Part shown: positions 1 through 12,700 of the stretch, in pieces | Numbering within the stretch: position 1 is the stretch's first letter | Layout: each line of letters begins with the position of its first letter | Source: Brienomyrus brachyistius | Lineage: Eukaryota; Chordata; Actinopteri; Osteoglossiformes; Mormyridae | Assembly: GCF_023856365.1 (NCBI RefSeq) | Contig: NC_064539.1 | Span: 15,203,519-15,267,518 of the forward strand | Length of the DNA stretch: 64,000 nt | Direction of reading: 5' to 3' | Position numbers and translations under genes: made by a program | Notes under the pieces: model-generated | Database searches by the model: none | Told to the model about the DNA's origin: nothing | Seen by the model: the letters and a program-made list of their open reading frames with translations, nothing else

Positions 1-1835
1 AATATTTCCGGGCAATCAGGCGTTGAGTGGTGGAGATTCCTGGGTGACCTGAACATAAAGAGATATGAACCCAATCGAGCACTGCCGGACGTAAAGGACG
101 AGGGACATACCACTGCCCAGCTGGGCATCCTTGGGGAGGTGTTGAACACTCATTGGCGAGACGGAGCACCCCCTCTGGTGACCAGGTGATAGGTGTGGCG
201 AAACAGGTCTCTTCCTTGCAGCTGGCCTCAGGCAGGTCAAACTGGTGAGAAAGGGCATCCGCTTTCGCATTCTTCTTCCCTGGAAGGTAAGTGACGTGCA
301 AAGAACATAGCCTATCGAGCTTGACGAGGGTTTAACCTTTTCGTCTTCTGCAAGTACTCCAGGTTTCGGTGATCGGTATAAACCTGAAAGAGGTGGCGAG
401 CTCCCTCAAGCCACTGTCTCCATTCTTCCAAGGCCTGCTTGATAGCGACTCCCTAACTCCCAGTCCCCCACATCATAGTTATGTTCATCACTTTTTTCGA
501 CATAAAGGCACAACTGCGTCTACGATCTGTGATTGGGCTCCGATATATGAGGATGGCTCCTACTCTGGCTTCTGACACGTCGACCTCGATCTCGAAAGGG
601 AGCACCGGGTTTTGGCTGCTGCAGAACTAGGGTGGCGCAGAAATCTTGCTTCATGTCTCGCACCCCCTCCTCGAGTGAACGAGAGGTAAGGGGAGCTGCC
701 ACCTGACTAAAATTATGGATGAACCGTCTGTAAAAGTTAGCAAAACCTAGGAGCCATTGTAGTTCCTTAACAGTACAAGGAAGGGACCATTGCTGAATGG
801 CCGTCACCTTCTTCTCATCCATAGCCACCTCTCTGGGCCTGAGCACATATCCTAAGAAGTGCACCTGGGTTTGATGGTAGTCACATTTCTCACCTTTAGC
901 ATATAAGCAACAGTCACGCAGCCTTTGGAGCACTTAATGTACAAGGAACACATGTTGAAGGGTAGGTGAGTACACTAAGATGTCATCAATGTACACTACC
1001 AGGAAACGATAATCATCCCCTGGAAGACAGTGTATATGAATGCCTGGAAGATAAAAGGGCTATTAGTTAATCCATAAGGCATTACGTGATATTCAAACTG
1101 ACCAGTAGAAGTGACAAAAAAGGTTTTCCACTCATCCCCTCTGTGTATTCTGATGAGGTTGTAGGCGCTCCTGAGGTCTAGCTTGGTGAAGAACGCAGAG
1201 TTCTGGAGCTGTTCCAATTCAGAAGGGATTAGTGGAAAGGGTTCTCTCCACTTCGCAGTAATGGAATTAAGGCCTCGATAATCAATGCAAGGATATAGAC
1301 CCCCATCCTTCTTAATAAAGAAAAAACCTGCTGTTATTGGGGATGTGGATGGACGGATGATACCTTGTCTGAGTTGCTCCTGGACGTAGGTATCCATGGC
1401 ACCCTCCTCCGCTATGGACAGGGGGTATACAATATGTAACCCTTGGGAGGAGGCACTCCCTCAACAAGGTCAATGGTGCAGTCACACTCTCTATGAGGTG
1501 GCAACTCAAAGGAAAGTGAATTACTGAAGACATCCATATAACCCGAATAGTCCAGAGGATTATGGGACAGGTCCTCAGGTTCAGGACTCTCAATGGATGA
1601 AGCCCAACACAGGATGGTTAGACAATGACTCCTGAAACCAATGACAATGACCAGATGGCAAGCTTACCCCTCTTCCAATCAATGGCCGGGTTATGTTGCT
1701 TTAACCACAGATGTCCGGGGATGAAGGGGTCCTTGGTTTCGGGAAGAACCAGGAAGTCCATACAAGGCAGGCGGATAGTCGGGTCGAAAGCTGGTGGTCG
1801 AAAGCCAGGTGAGTCAGTCCTACCTGTATGAATAA
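1..1835 (-). pseudogene. Ty3/gypsy-type retrotransposon pol relic (protease to integrase N-terminus)
   Basis: Read on the - strand, the pieces come in pol order. Protease-to-RT linker: 1830-1620, with a PIDWK-type block. Start of reverse transcriptase: 1397-1000, with [16 protein letters not shown] and [17 protein letters not shown] active site: YIDD near 1010-970, in another frame. RT connection: about 930-720, with GFANFYRRFIHNF. RNase H: about 700-330. A PGKKNAKADALS-type block and an integrase zinc-binding segment (WVHISLCSGHPG) follow toward position 1. Several frameshifts break it, for example near 996, 700 and 1400, so it is dead. It runs off the left edge. A stretch beginning TGTCACGACC on the - strand at 2160 may mark an LTR end. 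Confidence 0.85.
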
Positions 1836-1844
1836 AGACGAGAT

Positions 1845-2030
1845 GTGGAGACGATGGGGCAGGAAGCAGAACAGAGGCAGATCAGGATGACAGGGCAGGG
1901 ACGATAGGGCAGGGAAGGCAGGAACGGGCAGGCAGGCAGAGATGACCGGAGAAGCAGGGCAGGCACAACGGCAGGCACGATGGCAGGACACGGAGAGGCA
2001 GGCAGGGCAGGGGGGCAAGACACGAGACAT
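1845..2030. repeat. GGCAGG-rich low-complexity tract
   Basis: An irregular tandem of GGCAGG, GGCAGGCA and GACAGGGCAGG words runs over about 190 bases inside the region where the gypsy element would have gag or leader sequence. Open frames on both strands here are artefacts of the repeat (proline/cysteine/serine-rich). A few more GGCAGG words recur near 2285-2360. Confidence 0.7.
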
Positions 2031-2160
2031 GCTTAGTAAGTGTCATCGGGAATGGCAACAATACTTCGCTACTTTGGGAGCTTATTGTGAGGTTAAGTAG
2101 GCTGGTCTGATTGCGATACTCGACTGCTCCTGTGCAGCCCCGTCCCTGGGGTCGTGACAC

Positions 2161-2575
2161 TCAGGAGGAATCAGGATCAAAGGGGGAGCCCATCCTCTAG
2201 GGCCCGGCAGAAGAAATCAAGGATGGCAACATCTCAATTTACACAGACCAAATTTTAAGATTTGAGTCTCAATGTGGAGGGAAGGCAGGTGATGGCAGGC
2301 AGGTGCTGGTGCTGCTTTTGATGGCAGGATGAATAGTGGTACAACAGCAGGGCAGGCACTAGAGATGTCACAGTGAAATACTGATATAAATTGGCGGTTT
2401 GACACTAATTGATTACAGGTATTATATTTCCAAAGAAGCTGGATCATCAAAGCATGGCTTCCTTCATCAGAACATCGGATCATGTCTGCATAATCTATTG
2501 TATTTATCATGTAAGCAGCTATTATATACCCACATTTTAAGTGGAATATTTTCTCTTCTGGGTAGCTTTGCACCT
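2161..2575. other. non-coding stretch beside the gypsy relic
   Basis: No gene is seen. Scattered GGCAGG and GATGGCAGG words in 2280-2360 echo the low-complexity tract to the left. Confidence 0.4.
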
Positions 2576-3180
2576 TGGGATTCTAACCCTTCTCCTCATT
2601 TCGTGTGTGTCAGGGGCAGCCCCTGTGTCCCTTCCCTGTTTGGCCAGCAGGCATCGCTGGCCATCCTGTCCCTCTTATCAGTCTGTGTTTCCCTTGTTTC
2701 CTGTCAGCTGCATAGCTTAATGTGTTGAGCATGTGGCTACCTTCATGTGATTCCCACTGTGTTATGTTCGAATCCTGCCTCCTTTTTTTTTATTTTGTTC
2801 TCTAGCGTTTCATTGTATGAGTTCTCTAGTTCCTTTGTCTTGTGATTTGTATTTCATTTTGGTTTCATGTTTTGTGCTTGTTTGTACATGCCTGTTCCCC
2901 TAGTGTAGATTGTGTTTCCTCCTTTCTGTCAGTCTTAGGTTTTCCCCTCGCAGTTCCCTGAGTTGATTAGTTCCACCTGTTGCCCGTTCTTGTGCCTGCT
3001 CTCGTGTGCTTTCCTGATTGCTCATCGCCTTGCACCTTCCCCTATTGGTTAATTGTCTGTCTCTCTCCTGCTGTCTCGTTTATCCAGTTCAGTTTTAGTA
3101 TTTAAGTCCCTGCCTGAGTTCCATCCCTTAGTGGTTCATTGTTTTGTGTTGGTTGTGCTCGCTCGCTCGCTCGCTCCCCC

Positions 3181-3256
<76 letters not shown>

Positions 3257-3445
3257 ATAATAATATATAGATTTAGTCTGTATTTATCCCCTTTTAGTTT
3301 TTTCAAGCTTTTTTTTTTGTTTGTTTCCTGTTTTGTTTAATAAATCCCCATTAGTCCTGTGAGCCACCAGTGCTTCACCCATTTCTGTTCCAACCTGCAC
3401 TATGCCTCGTCCCCGCTCAAAACCCACCCGCATCCTTGACATTGT
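2576..3445 (+). mobile_element. LTR-like sequence, possibly a solo LTR
   Basis: A pyrimidine-rich stretch ends in a promoter/terminator-like arrangement: TATTTAAG near 3098 and TTAATAAATC near 3338, then a short tail finishing around TTGACATTGTG. This spacing (TATA-like, then AATAAA 240 bases on, including an 88-base microsatellite) resembles R-U5 organisation of fish gypsy LTRs such as the one at 39489. Boundaries and family are not certain, and no flanking duplication was confirmed. Confidence 0.35.
3181..3268. repeat. (TTA)n microsatellite
   Basis: About 25 uninterrupted TTA units, then a few reversed TAA units to 3268. The poly-isoleucine open frame over it is an artefact. Confidence 0.97.
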
Positions 3446-6400
3446 GTGCGTATTATGTATACCTTTTCCTTGTATACCTGAAAATTCTGGGCTTGCATGT
3501 CAGGTGCCTGGGAGAATTACTCAGGTTGTATGACAACTGGACAGTTTTCAAGTTATATACCTGTGCATGATATTTGAGTTGATAGACAGACCTACGCAGT
3601 GGCTGCTCAGACATGCAGTGTTCCCTTTATTTCTCATAGTGTAATTGTAATCTTTTGGGATACATCTGCGCTGAGAACACATTTTATCAATCACAGAAAT
3701 GTGAGAACTCTTTTCCCTGAATTAAATTTAAATTATTTTTAAATTAACTGCATAAATATCTAGAAGACACCACAAGTAAGTGTTAGATCCACTGAAACCT
3801 CAAATGACCTAAAATATATTTTGTTAATAGACTTAGAGGACCAACATAAAAAACCTTTTCTCTTTTCAAAGGAATTGACTTTGTTTCCAGTTTCAGTGCA
3901 ATAAAGTTACGTGGTAATGAAACAAAAATTATAATAAAATGGCAAATGTAAAAAAAAAATATCAAAGAATATCAAATTATACAAATTTCCTGCAAATTTT
4001 GGTTATTGGCCCAGCTGTAAGGTCAATAAATAGATAGCAACAAATTTTGAAGAGTTACTATTCAATGGATAATTTCACAAATGCCAGGGACATATACTCT
4101 ATACAGCGCAGTGAATATCTGCACAGGGTGGCACAGACCGCTCTTCTACCCGACGATGCGTTCATCTCTGCCAGTTGGGCCTCTGGGTTCTCAGTACTGC
4201 CTGCCCTGGAGCAGCTGAAGGGGCTAAGCAGGTCTTAAATGATGGGAAGCAACTGGTATCACCGTCAATGAGGTCATGGTGCTAATAACAGTAATTGATC
4301 ATTTTAGCTCCCCAGGGGGAAACTCTCTTTTCACCTCACCTCATCTTGCTCTCCATGGCCCACAAGACATGCTAAGATCCACAGACATGCTAAGACCAGC
4401 TCAGAACTGACTACCTTCCAATCACAGGCACAGAGGCTTAGTCCACTGAACCACATGCTGCCCATGTGGTCAAGCAATATACGCTAAGCCAAATCCAAAT
4501 TGCAGAGCCAGCTAGAAGCATAGAGACATCACAAACAGATTCGAAACCAGAAAGCCAGACTGAGCGGGAATGACCACAAACCCAAGAAGGAATAAGAGAG
4601 CATTTCTTAGAATGAGCTTAAATAGCAGATGAATTGACTACATTCATTCATTCATTCATTCATGTGTGGATAATTATAGACTGGAACCATCTGGAAGTGG
4701 GTGAGGTTGTGGAGGATGACCACACCTGGGTTCTGGACTAGATAGGGAACCATCATGTTTCCCTTCTGCTTCACCCTTTACATCTTGAACTTTCAGTACA
4801 ACACCAGCTCTTGCCATTTGCAAATTCTAAGATGAGTCCTGCATTTGCATTGGAGATGAGTCCAAGTACAGAGGACTAGTAGAGGACTTAGTCTTGTGGT
4901 TTATGGAAAACAACCAGCAGCTCCATCAAGAGACTGACCCTGAATACACTGGAAGCAGTAGCAGAAAAGATGTTGGTACTGTAAAACTGGACCACATCAT
5001 GAACAACGCTGCTCATCCACTAAGTGGGGTGCTATCTTGGAGCACCAGTAGCCACCAGATCATTCCACCACAGTGCACTAAGAAGTGCTAATGGCGATCA
5101 TGCTGCCTTTGGGCACCGTAACACCTCGCTCCCATGTGCCACTCCACACACCCAGTCAAAACACGCCATGGAAACAATCCATCTTTGCAACAGGAAATGT
5201 TTGGTGCTGTTTTTTAAATGCACATTTTAATTGCACATTACCATCTGATAACTTATTATTATTATTAAATTAAAGTCATTTTATTAAGTCTCATACATTT
5301 TTTGCCTGACCGTCCTTCTGTTCTTGCTGTTTTAGATATTAATTGCAATTGTAGTCACTGATACTGAACAGAAATGTTTTATGTTATTTCAAAGATGCTA
5401 CTAATTACAAAGCACCCAATGATGCTTGTCAAAGAAGTTTTTCATTTCGGGACAGCTCTTTAAGAACTTTATTTTGGGTTTCAATTTACTACTACTTCAA
5501 ATTAATGTTTGACTTTTATTTCTAGAGATTTCAAATGTGATATATATTTTTTTGTAAATGAATGAAGTAATGATTTGTGTTATAAAAGTTAGGAGGTCAG
5601 ACGTGTTATCCCTTCCTGGGTGCCCCATAATGCATTGTGGGTATTGGAGCTGCAGAAATACTGAGGGCTTGACCTTGGTGTCCTCAAATTGTAGGTATGA
5701 CCATGCATAAAACCAATGAACAAAACTTGTATTTATTACAGTACCAACAAGAGTTCATAATCTAGTTCATATAGGCTGCAATATAGAAATATTCTATTGT
5801 AAATAGGGATGTAATGTAATCATTCTATTGTGTCATACTTATCCACACAGTATTGACCTATTAATGTTTTATATGACGATAGATTTTATTTACACAAAAG
5901 AAAATAAATAGGCCATGTGGAATTATTCTATATTCCAGAAAGATATTTCATTTACACAAATCTATATCATTTATATAATCAGTTACCTACATTACTACAT
6001 TGCTGCATTGTCTACCACAATATTCATGGGGTATTCAAATTTTATGTTGGTAGATCTCTAAAGATAAGATCAAGGGTTGAATCTTGTATGATGGGCAGCC
6101 AGCACCCCTTATGAGACCTCCACAGCGATCCGCAGACACCAAGCTGGGAGAGCGTGCTTCAATCCCCTAACAGTATATGAGACAGATGGTACACACCGTC
6201 AGATCCTGGCTACAAAGAACCTGCTGGAATCTAGCAGACCACTGCATGACCTGCAATGGGTCACACTCTCCGTGAATACGCCCACATCCTGCAAGTCAAT
6301 GTTTGCCAATGCTTTGATGATAAAGACATAAAATGGAAGATTATTTTTTATTATGCATGTATTAAATCATTTGATTGAGAAATGTTTTTGCAACATTGCC

Positions 6401-6554
6401 ACTAGGGAAATTGTTACCTCTTTCTTCTTTACCACCCCTAAAGTTTTTTTTTTTTCAAGTTTTATCCTTTCAGTAGCTCTTTAAATACATCTTTTTAGGC
6501 GTTATATACTGAAACTTCATGGACATTCATCATTGCTTTGTTGAATTTCATCTT
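3446..6554. other. unique non-coding DNA
   Basis: No gene is recognised. There is a (CATT)5 tract at 4641-4661 and AT-rich sequence around 5250-6050. A fragment at 4395-4470 (a CAATCACAGGCACAGAGGCTTAG ... CTGAACCACATGCTGCCC pattern) resembles the end of a common dispersed fish repeat also seen near 27900. Confidence 0.4.
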
Positions 6555-6579
6555 AATGCTCAGGACTAGTGAATACAGG

Positions 6580-6835
6580 GGATAAGAACCAACCAGATGA
6601 TGGGAACTGGGAAATTAACCGGGGATGGGAACCGACCACAAGATAGGAACTGGGAAATGAAGCAGGGGACGGGAACCAACCAGAATACAGAAGCAGGGGA
6701 CCCAACCAGGAAATGGGAACTGACCACAAGGTGGGAACTGGGAAAAGAAGCAGGGGACGGAAATCGACCAGAACACATAAACTGGGAACCCAACCGGGAG
6801 TGGGAACTGTGAAAAGAAGCAGGGGACCAAACCAT
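6580..6835. repeat. complex minisatellite of GGGAACTGG / GCAGGGGA / AACCAACCAG words
   Basis: Degenerate units of roughly 30-45 bases combine GGGAACTGGGAA, GAAGCAGGGGACGGGAA and CCGACCACAAG. A stray piece recurs at 7095-7135. Several overlapping frames stay open on both strands, giving proline/serine-rich frames that I regard as artefacts. Confidence 0.75.
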
Positions 6836-6849
6836 ACACAAGCTGACTT

Positions 6850-8986
6850 TGCAGACAAATGAGGAAGCGACCTGCACTGCATTTTAACAAGAAGGAGCTG
6901 TAATAAGAATAAGGTAACATTCCTCCTCCACTTGCACAGGCAACTACAAATGCTCAGAAGAAGAATATCTGATGGGATGAATGAAATGAACATGATTGGC
7001 AGATTCAGATGCTGCAGGTTGAAGGTGACCAATTAGGTGGGCAGAGATTTGGGTGAGCGTTGCCCAATCCTGCCCACTTATGGATCTGGCCGTGCGGGGG
7101 TTGGGAACTGACCATATGATGGGGACCAGGAATCCACAGAGGAAAAGAGAATCAGGGAATTGGGGAAGGGACCTTTTGATTTGACCAGATTTACAATTTT
7201 ATATGAAAATCAGATCCATGAATCATGTCTGCAAAACGTGAGAGCCACTGATGCATTAAGTGGATATAGGTGATCTACTATACCGTATATTATGCTTTAG
7301 GTGCAATGAAAAAGATTTATTGTACAAGAGAAGAACATCAAAGTACAAAATTGCTTGGGGAGCAAAAACATTCTGGGTCATTAAACAGAGGCTTTGCCTC
7401 ATTCTTCAACCTAAGTCACTCTTACTGTACATCACCACGTCACTAACAAATAAAATATCCTCTTTAATTCTTACTTTGTCACTTTCCCTCCTCTTTATGT
7501 CATTTAAAAAGTTGACTTTGGATCATATAATTAGTGTATAATCTGATCTGGTAACAATCAAGTTATTAGGCCTTACAGTTAGCTGAAGAAAAACAGTCTA
7601 CAGATTCAATAAGTGCTTGAGGTTTATATAAAAACTCTTATTACCCCAAAAATATTTACAGGTGCAGAATCGTTTTTGTCTCGTCTTGAATTCTTCTATT
7701 TGAATAAGTGTAACTTTTTAATCACACTGAGCTGGAAACTGTATTTGCACGTCTTTTTTTCACTTCGTGAAGACTGCCAACTAACAATTAACAAGTATTT
7801 AACAAGTGGCACAGATTCTGCCTTTTCTGCCTCTCTGAAACACTGCTTGAATAACCTGATCCCTGCATTTTAGATTTAAAAATATTGACTGTAGTCCATG
7901 AGGTTTTTTTTCCCACTGTTCTTTCTATACGTACGGTGTTCTCTGGTTGTTATATATCCTGCAAGCACCATATAAGACATATTTCATGTAAATATCAATT
8001 TGCATGGCCAATAAACCTTATTCTGAATGTGAAAATCCATTTTTTATTATTTCATTTGGGTTTAATAGTCATTAATTAGTAATATTAGATGCACCATAAT
8101 GGAACCATAATTGCAAAGAAGTGGGGTGGGTGATTGTACAAACAACATAATTTTAATAAATATATGATAAATATTATTAAAACTTTGCCTGTCAACTGGG
8201 GAAGTGATGCAAAAAATCAATGGAAGTCTCCAACACAGCATGGATAGTGAGCTTTCCCTGCAAATTCTGCCTCACCATCTCGTTTGGCTCCGTGGAAGCT
8301 GGCTGTGAAATGGCTGCCATCAGGGTTACTGAGCCATCTGACAGGTCCACAGCAGTCGCAGTCATCCTCGCCTACAGGCGGCCAAAAAGATACCAGGGTA
8401 GTTTTCTGTGACTCTCTCACCCCTGAAACCTCTCCTGACAGGTTTAACAGTCCCCAGTGGTCTGCAATGCTAAGCAGAGTTTATTTTATTTTGTGAACCT
8501 GGATGTTAAAATTTCAGATATATTTCACCTGTACAACATTTCAGAGTTGACTAAGTGTGAAAAATATGTAGCACAATTGGGTAAAATATTTCTCCAAAGC
8601 AGGTGTCATTAATTTAGCACAAGTTGCATAGTTTCATTTGGAAAAAAATGGGAAACTGATGTATCTAAGTATGGCATCTATCGTCACTGGTTACAAATAA
8701 TAAGTGCGTTCTTTTTGGCTGTGCAGAACTCGCCGATGCGTTTCCATCGCTGATTACAATTGGGTGGTCATATTTTTTTGTATGGTTGGCATTCTTGGTC
8801 TGACCTCCTACTTTTTGTACTGACCTGGACATATTTCTTTGAATGTCATACTGTTTGGGATGTGGAACCATTATACAGTGGGAGACAAACCTCATTTATC
8901 ATGACAATGAAATAGTGCCCTGAGTGGAAAGCTGCAGGAATGTAACAGCAGTTTGATTGATTGAGCGACACCAACCTTAACCCAAA

Positions 8987-8989
<3 letters not shown>
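6850..8989. other. unique non-coding DNA
   Basis: No gene, RNA or clear mobile element is seen. 8220-8420 has open frames on both strands (63-67 residues) but no recognisable product. Confidence 0.4.

Positions 8990-9036
<47 letters not shown>
8990..9036. repeat. (AT)n microsatellite
   Basis: About 23 uninterrupted AT units. They explain the tyrosine-isoleucine repeats of the frames crossing it. Confidence 0.97.
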
Positions 9037-9037
<1 letters not shown>

Positions 9038-12000
9038 TGTCTGTTGCTCCCCAAGGTTATCCAGGTTGGGCATGTTGTGTCAAAAAATCGAATATCCACA
9101 GAAGGTGGAGAGAACTCACAACTGGACCAAAGCATGTTTCAGAGGTGAAGAGTTTTGTTGACATGGAGTCTTATTACAACCTTGACAGTATGTGAAGGAT
9201 TTTGGTGGTGTTGTTCAGCCTTTAAACACATTTTCCAAGGAATATGAATGGTTCTCCTGGGATGGTAATTGCTAGACTACTTTTGACAAACTCAAAAAGA
9301 GGCCGGTCTCCACTCCTGTTTTGTAGCACTCCAGAGACTGTGGTGAGTTGATACCTGACACTAATTACAGGAATTCCACTATAGCTATAGCACTTTTACA
9401 GACAAGGGAGGACAATACTAGGCACACAGCCTACAGTACAGTACAAATTAAACTTCATGCTAATGGAAACCAACAGGTCACATGCCCCACAAGGACTCTG
9501 CGTATGGACAGCGCAGCAAAACCCGTCTTAGTTCTGCTTTCTGTGTGGATCGTGTGGACAGTTTTACAAAGTAGATGCAGGCTTTAGCACTGCATTTCAA
9601 GGACACCTTTGAAGAGATGACAGCCCATAATAAGAGGAGGTACCGCCGGAATAGAGACTCAGAAAGGTATCAAGCACTGGTCTAATGAGATTAGCATAGG
9701 ATTAGCCACTATGTAATGGGACAATGGCCAGAAAGCGCAGGTGCAAGGCGTGTCATATGCAGGTAGCTTAGTGAGGTCTTTGGGTATACCAGGAGCGTAC
9801 CAGAAGGTACTGGGATAAAACCGTATGCTAGTTTCAATACTAGGTTGGAGATACTGTGTGTATGGAGTGTATAAAAAAACTGAGCTCATTTATCAACTTA
9901 AGGCAAACTTTTATGGAATTAGTTGCAACACCAATATTCTAAATCTCTAAACATGTATGAAAATTCTGTATAGCTAAGCATATGAAGGGCAAATATTGTT
10001 TTTGTCTGATACTATAATACCCCTGCCTAGGGCAATGTGATTGACTTTGAAAATGCCTGTGAGATTCACAAGAGTGGGCATGGGAATTTAATCAGCATAG
10101 GAGAATACAGAAATGGTCAGAAACTGGACCAGCATATGAGGGATGGCAAATGTGAATGAAAAGCAAAAACAAAGGACATTTCAGCAGCACAGAGAAAAGG
10201 GGGAAGCTCAAGCAGCATTTCTGTGGAAGTAAGAGAACTGAATAAGTCAGATGATGGGAATAGAGCTCAGTTTACTGGGGATGAGAGGCTCATAGCAGTT
10301 AAAACAAGGGACATGCTAAATGAATGAAAACAATATCCCAATCACCTGCTGTTCTGCTAAATTAAATGTAGTTGAAAGAATCCCAGAAATACATAGTACT
10401 GAATACACCTGACATATATGCAATTATTATAAAGGAAAACAAAGTATTATCCTGTTTGTGAAAAAGGGTACAGATTACCTTCAATGCAGAGTGTAGAGAG
10501 GTTTCTCTATTGTAATGAATCATGAGATAGACCATCACTAGCAGATCCTGGGTTGAAAATATTCAGAATATGCTCAAAGACGTTGCTGTCAAGGAGGATT
10601 CTGTCTGCAATGATACGGGCAAGTCCATGTTACCTTTAATCAGATACATTGCATTGCCTATCTGAACAAATTCTGACCTCTCCAAGGATACATGCAAAAA
10701 TATGGGAAGCAGAGCGAAACATAAAGGAACTATGTGAAATATCAGAGCTTAGTTAATCATCACATCTCTAATGAATTCTGCGGAAGGCAGCAGTGAAGGT
10801 CAATGTGTCTGTTTAATGGTACGCTCTGCAGACTGACGTGGGAAGTAATTTAACAAATGGCAGTAAAATCACTATAAGATCAGCACTGCCATTAGTGATT
10901 CCTTTTCCCGGAACTGCGACCCCAGCAGTGAACTTCACAGAAGGATAACACAGAAGCATATTCACCACCGTTTCATTATCGTATAACACAGATGACAGTA
11001 TCATTTGCTGAAATGATCATTATTGTTGTTTAATTTTGCTTTAATGAGGAAACCTGATTGACAATCAATGAAATCAGTAATCACCAACCAGTCATCAACC
11101 TTACCCAGAAAGAATTTCAAACCTTTTTATAACAAGTTGTGCTTCTGGATTAGTGACCTATGAATACATGTACCCAATCCTTTAGGCAGCATACATGATC
11201 GCCTAGAGCACTAGTGACTGAGCCAGCTGATTACTTGCTTGTGGTGTGTACTGTCAGACAGAAAGTAAAACGGGTTTGTTGTACCCCTAGCAGTGCTTGT
11301 ACACTCTGTGGTGCCAAAGGACATTTATTTGGTGTGGGGCACCAACCTCTGTGGGAATCCCAAGAAGGACCAATGCCCCAAGAAGAACTCGTGATACAGT
11401 ACATATGCATGATGTGAGGTGCCAGCTTCTGAGGTGTGACTTAGCTAGCTGATTTCATTTTGTCTAGGACAATGAGAGTCGCACTGGGGGGAGGGAAAAG
11501 GTGCCAAGGCCACTGTTAAATTAACCCAGCATGAGGAAAGAAAACGCTATAAGGTAAGTGGTAAGAAGAATACCTATATTTCAAAGGAAGAAGAGGAGTG
11601 ACAGGCTAAGCACAAGGTAAACAAACTCTTGTGTTTCACTGGTACTTGATAATGGAGGTACAGTAGGCTGTGCACTACCTGCTTTCTCGCTCATATACCT
11701 GTGTCGCTACAGAGAAGTTCCATAGTGGTCAGAAATCAGCTGACACTCCAACCCCCACTGTATATCTGACCTGATCATATTAGTTATTGCTAGAAGTACT
11801 ACGCCTTTGTAATGTTACGCATGTCTTCGCTGATCAAACCATTAGTCCTCACTTGGGTTGTCATGTTTAACTTAAAGACATAATGGCAATCGCCCTTTTC
11901 CCCCAGGTCCATGGCAATAACATTTGCGGGGGACGATCGATCTCGTGGTGCAAATATGCAAAACAAATCACATCCCTTATTGGTTAATAACATGAAACAG

Positions 12001-12378
12001 CATTTTACTAGATAATATATGAGACAGGTGCAAACTCTATTCCTCACATGAACCCCTTGACTGGCATGCTCCTTCTGCACAAAAATGAAGAACTTTTTAC
12101 TGTAACTTATTTACAGTAACCTATGGTCACATGATTAGTTACAATAAACAAGAACAGTATTTACAAATCTGTAAATGTATGTAAATAATGTAGCTTGAGC
12201 CCTGCAAAAGTTAAAAACGACCTATATATACATTATACACACATTCCTACACTTCCTATACCACCTCCAAAGTTTTAATATTATGTTTAATTTAGATATG
12301 TAACATTTGTTTAGCGTACCACTGTTTTTTAGCAGTGTACTTGCACAGGTGCAGTTATCCATCTTTCATTTTGCTCCA
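9037..12378. other. non-coding DNA without recognised genes
   Basis: Nothing could be assigned. Open frames of up to 93 residues (for example 12080-11799 on the - strand) show no family motifs and no splice-consistent context. Confidence 0.4.
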
Positions 12379-12700
12379 ACTGCTTATCCAATACAGGGCT
12401 GCAGGGAGCATGGAGCCTATTTTGGGAAGCGTGGGGCTCAAGCTGGGAAACAGCTGGAATGGGACGCCTGTCCATTGCAGGGCATTTTCCAGCATCATTA
12501 CCTTTTGCTTTTTCCTATTTCGGGGCTGCCTCCATAGCTGGCATCTCGCTCCGACTGTGTATGTGTGCGCTTTGTATGTTGCGCCTGTGTTTTACAGATT
12601 TTCTCCAGCTACTCTGGGTTTTCTCCACAGGTATGCTAGTGGCTCTCCCACACCGTTCCCCTGCCTTGCGCTTCAGGATAGACTCTAGGCCCTCCTCTGA
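12379..12700. repeat. dispersed fish repeat fragments, two orientations
   Basis: 12379-12484 has the pattern CTGCTTATCCAATACAGGGC ... GGAGCCTAT ... GGGACGCCTGTCCATTGCAGGGC, a degraded copy of the repeat that also occurs at 23318 and 26935. 12590-12700 holds reverse-oriented pieces (TCCAGCTACTCTGGGTTTTCTCC and CTTCAGGATAGACTCTAGGCCC type). The long frames over this region are shadows of these repeats. Confidence 0.6.

Noticed and set aside
3053..3340. 95-codon ORF with poly-isoleucine
   Set aside because: It is the (TTA)n microsatellite read in one frame.
6553..7032. 159-codon - strand ORF and overlapping frames
   Set aside because: Low-complexity translation of the GGGAACTGG minisatellite; no domain.
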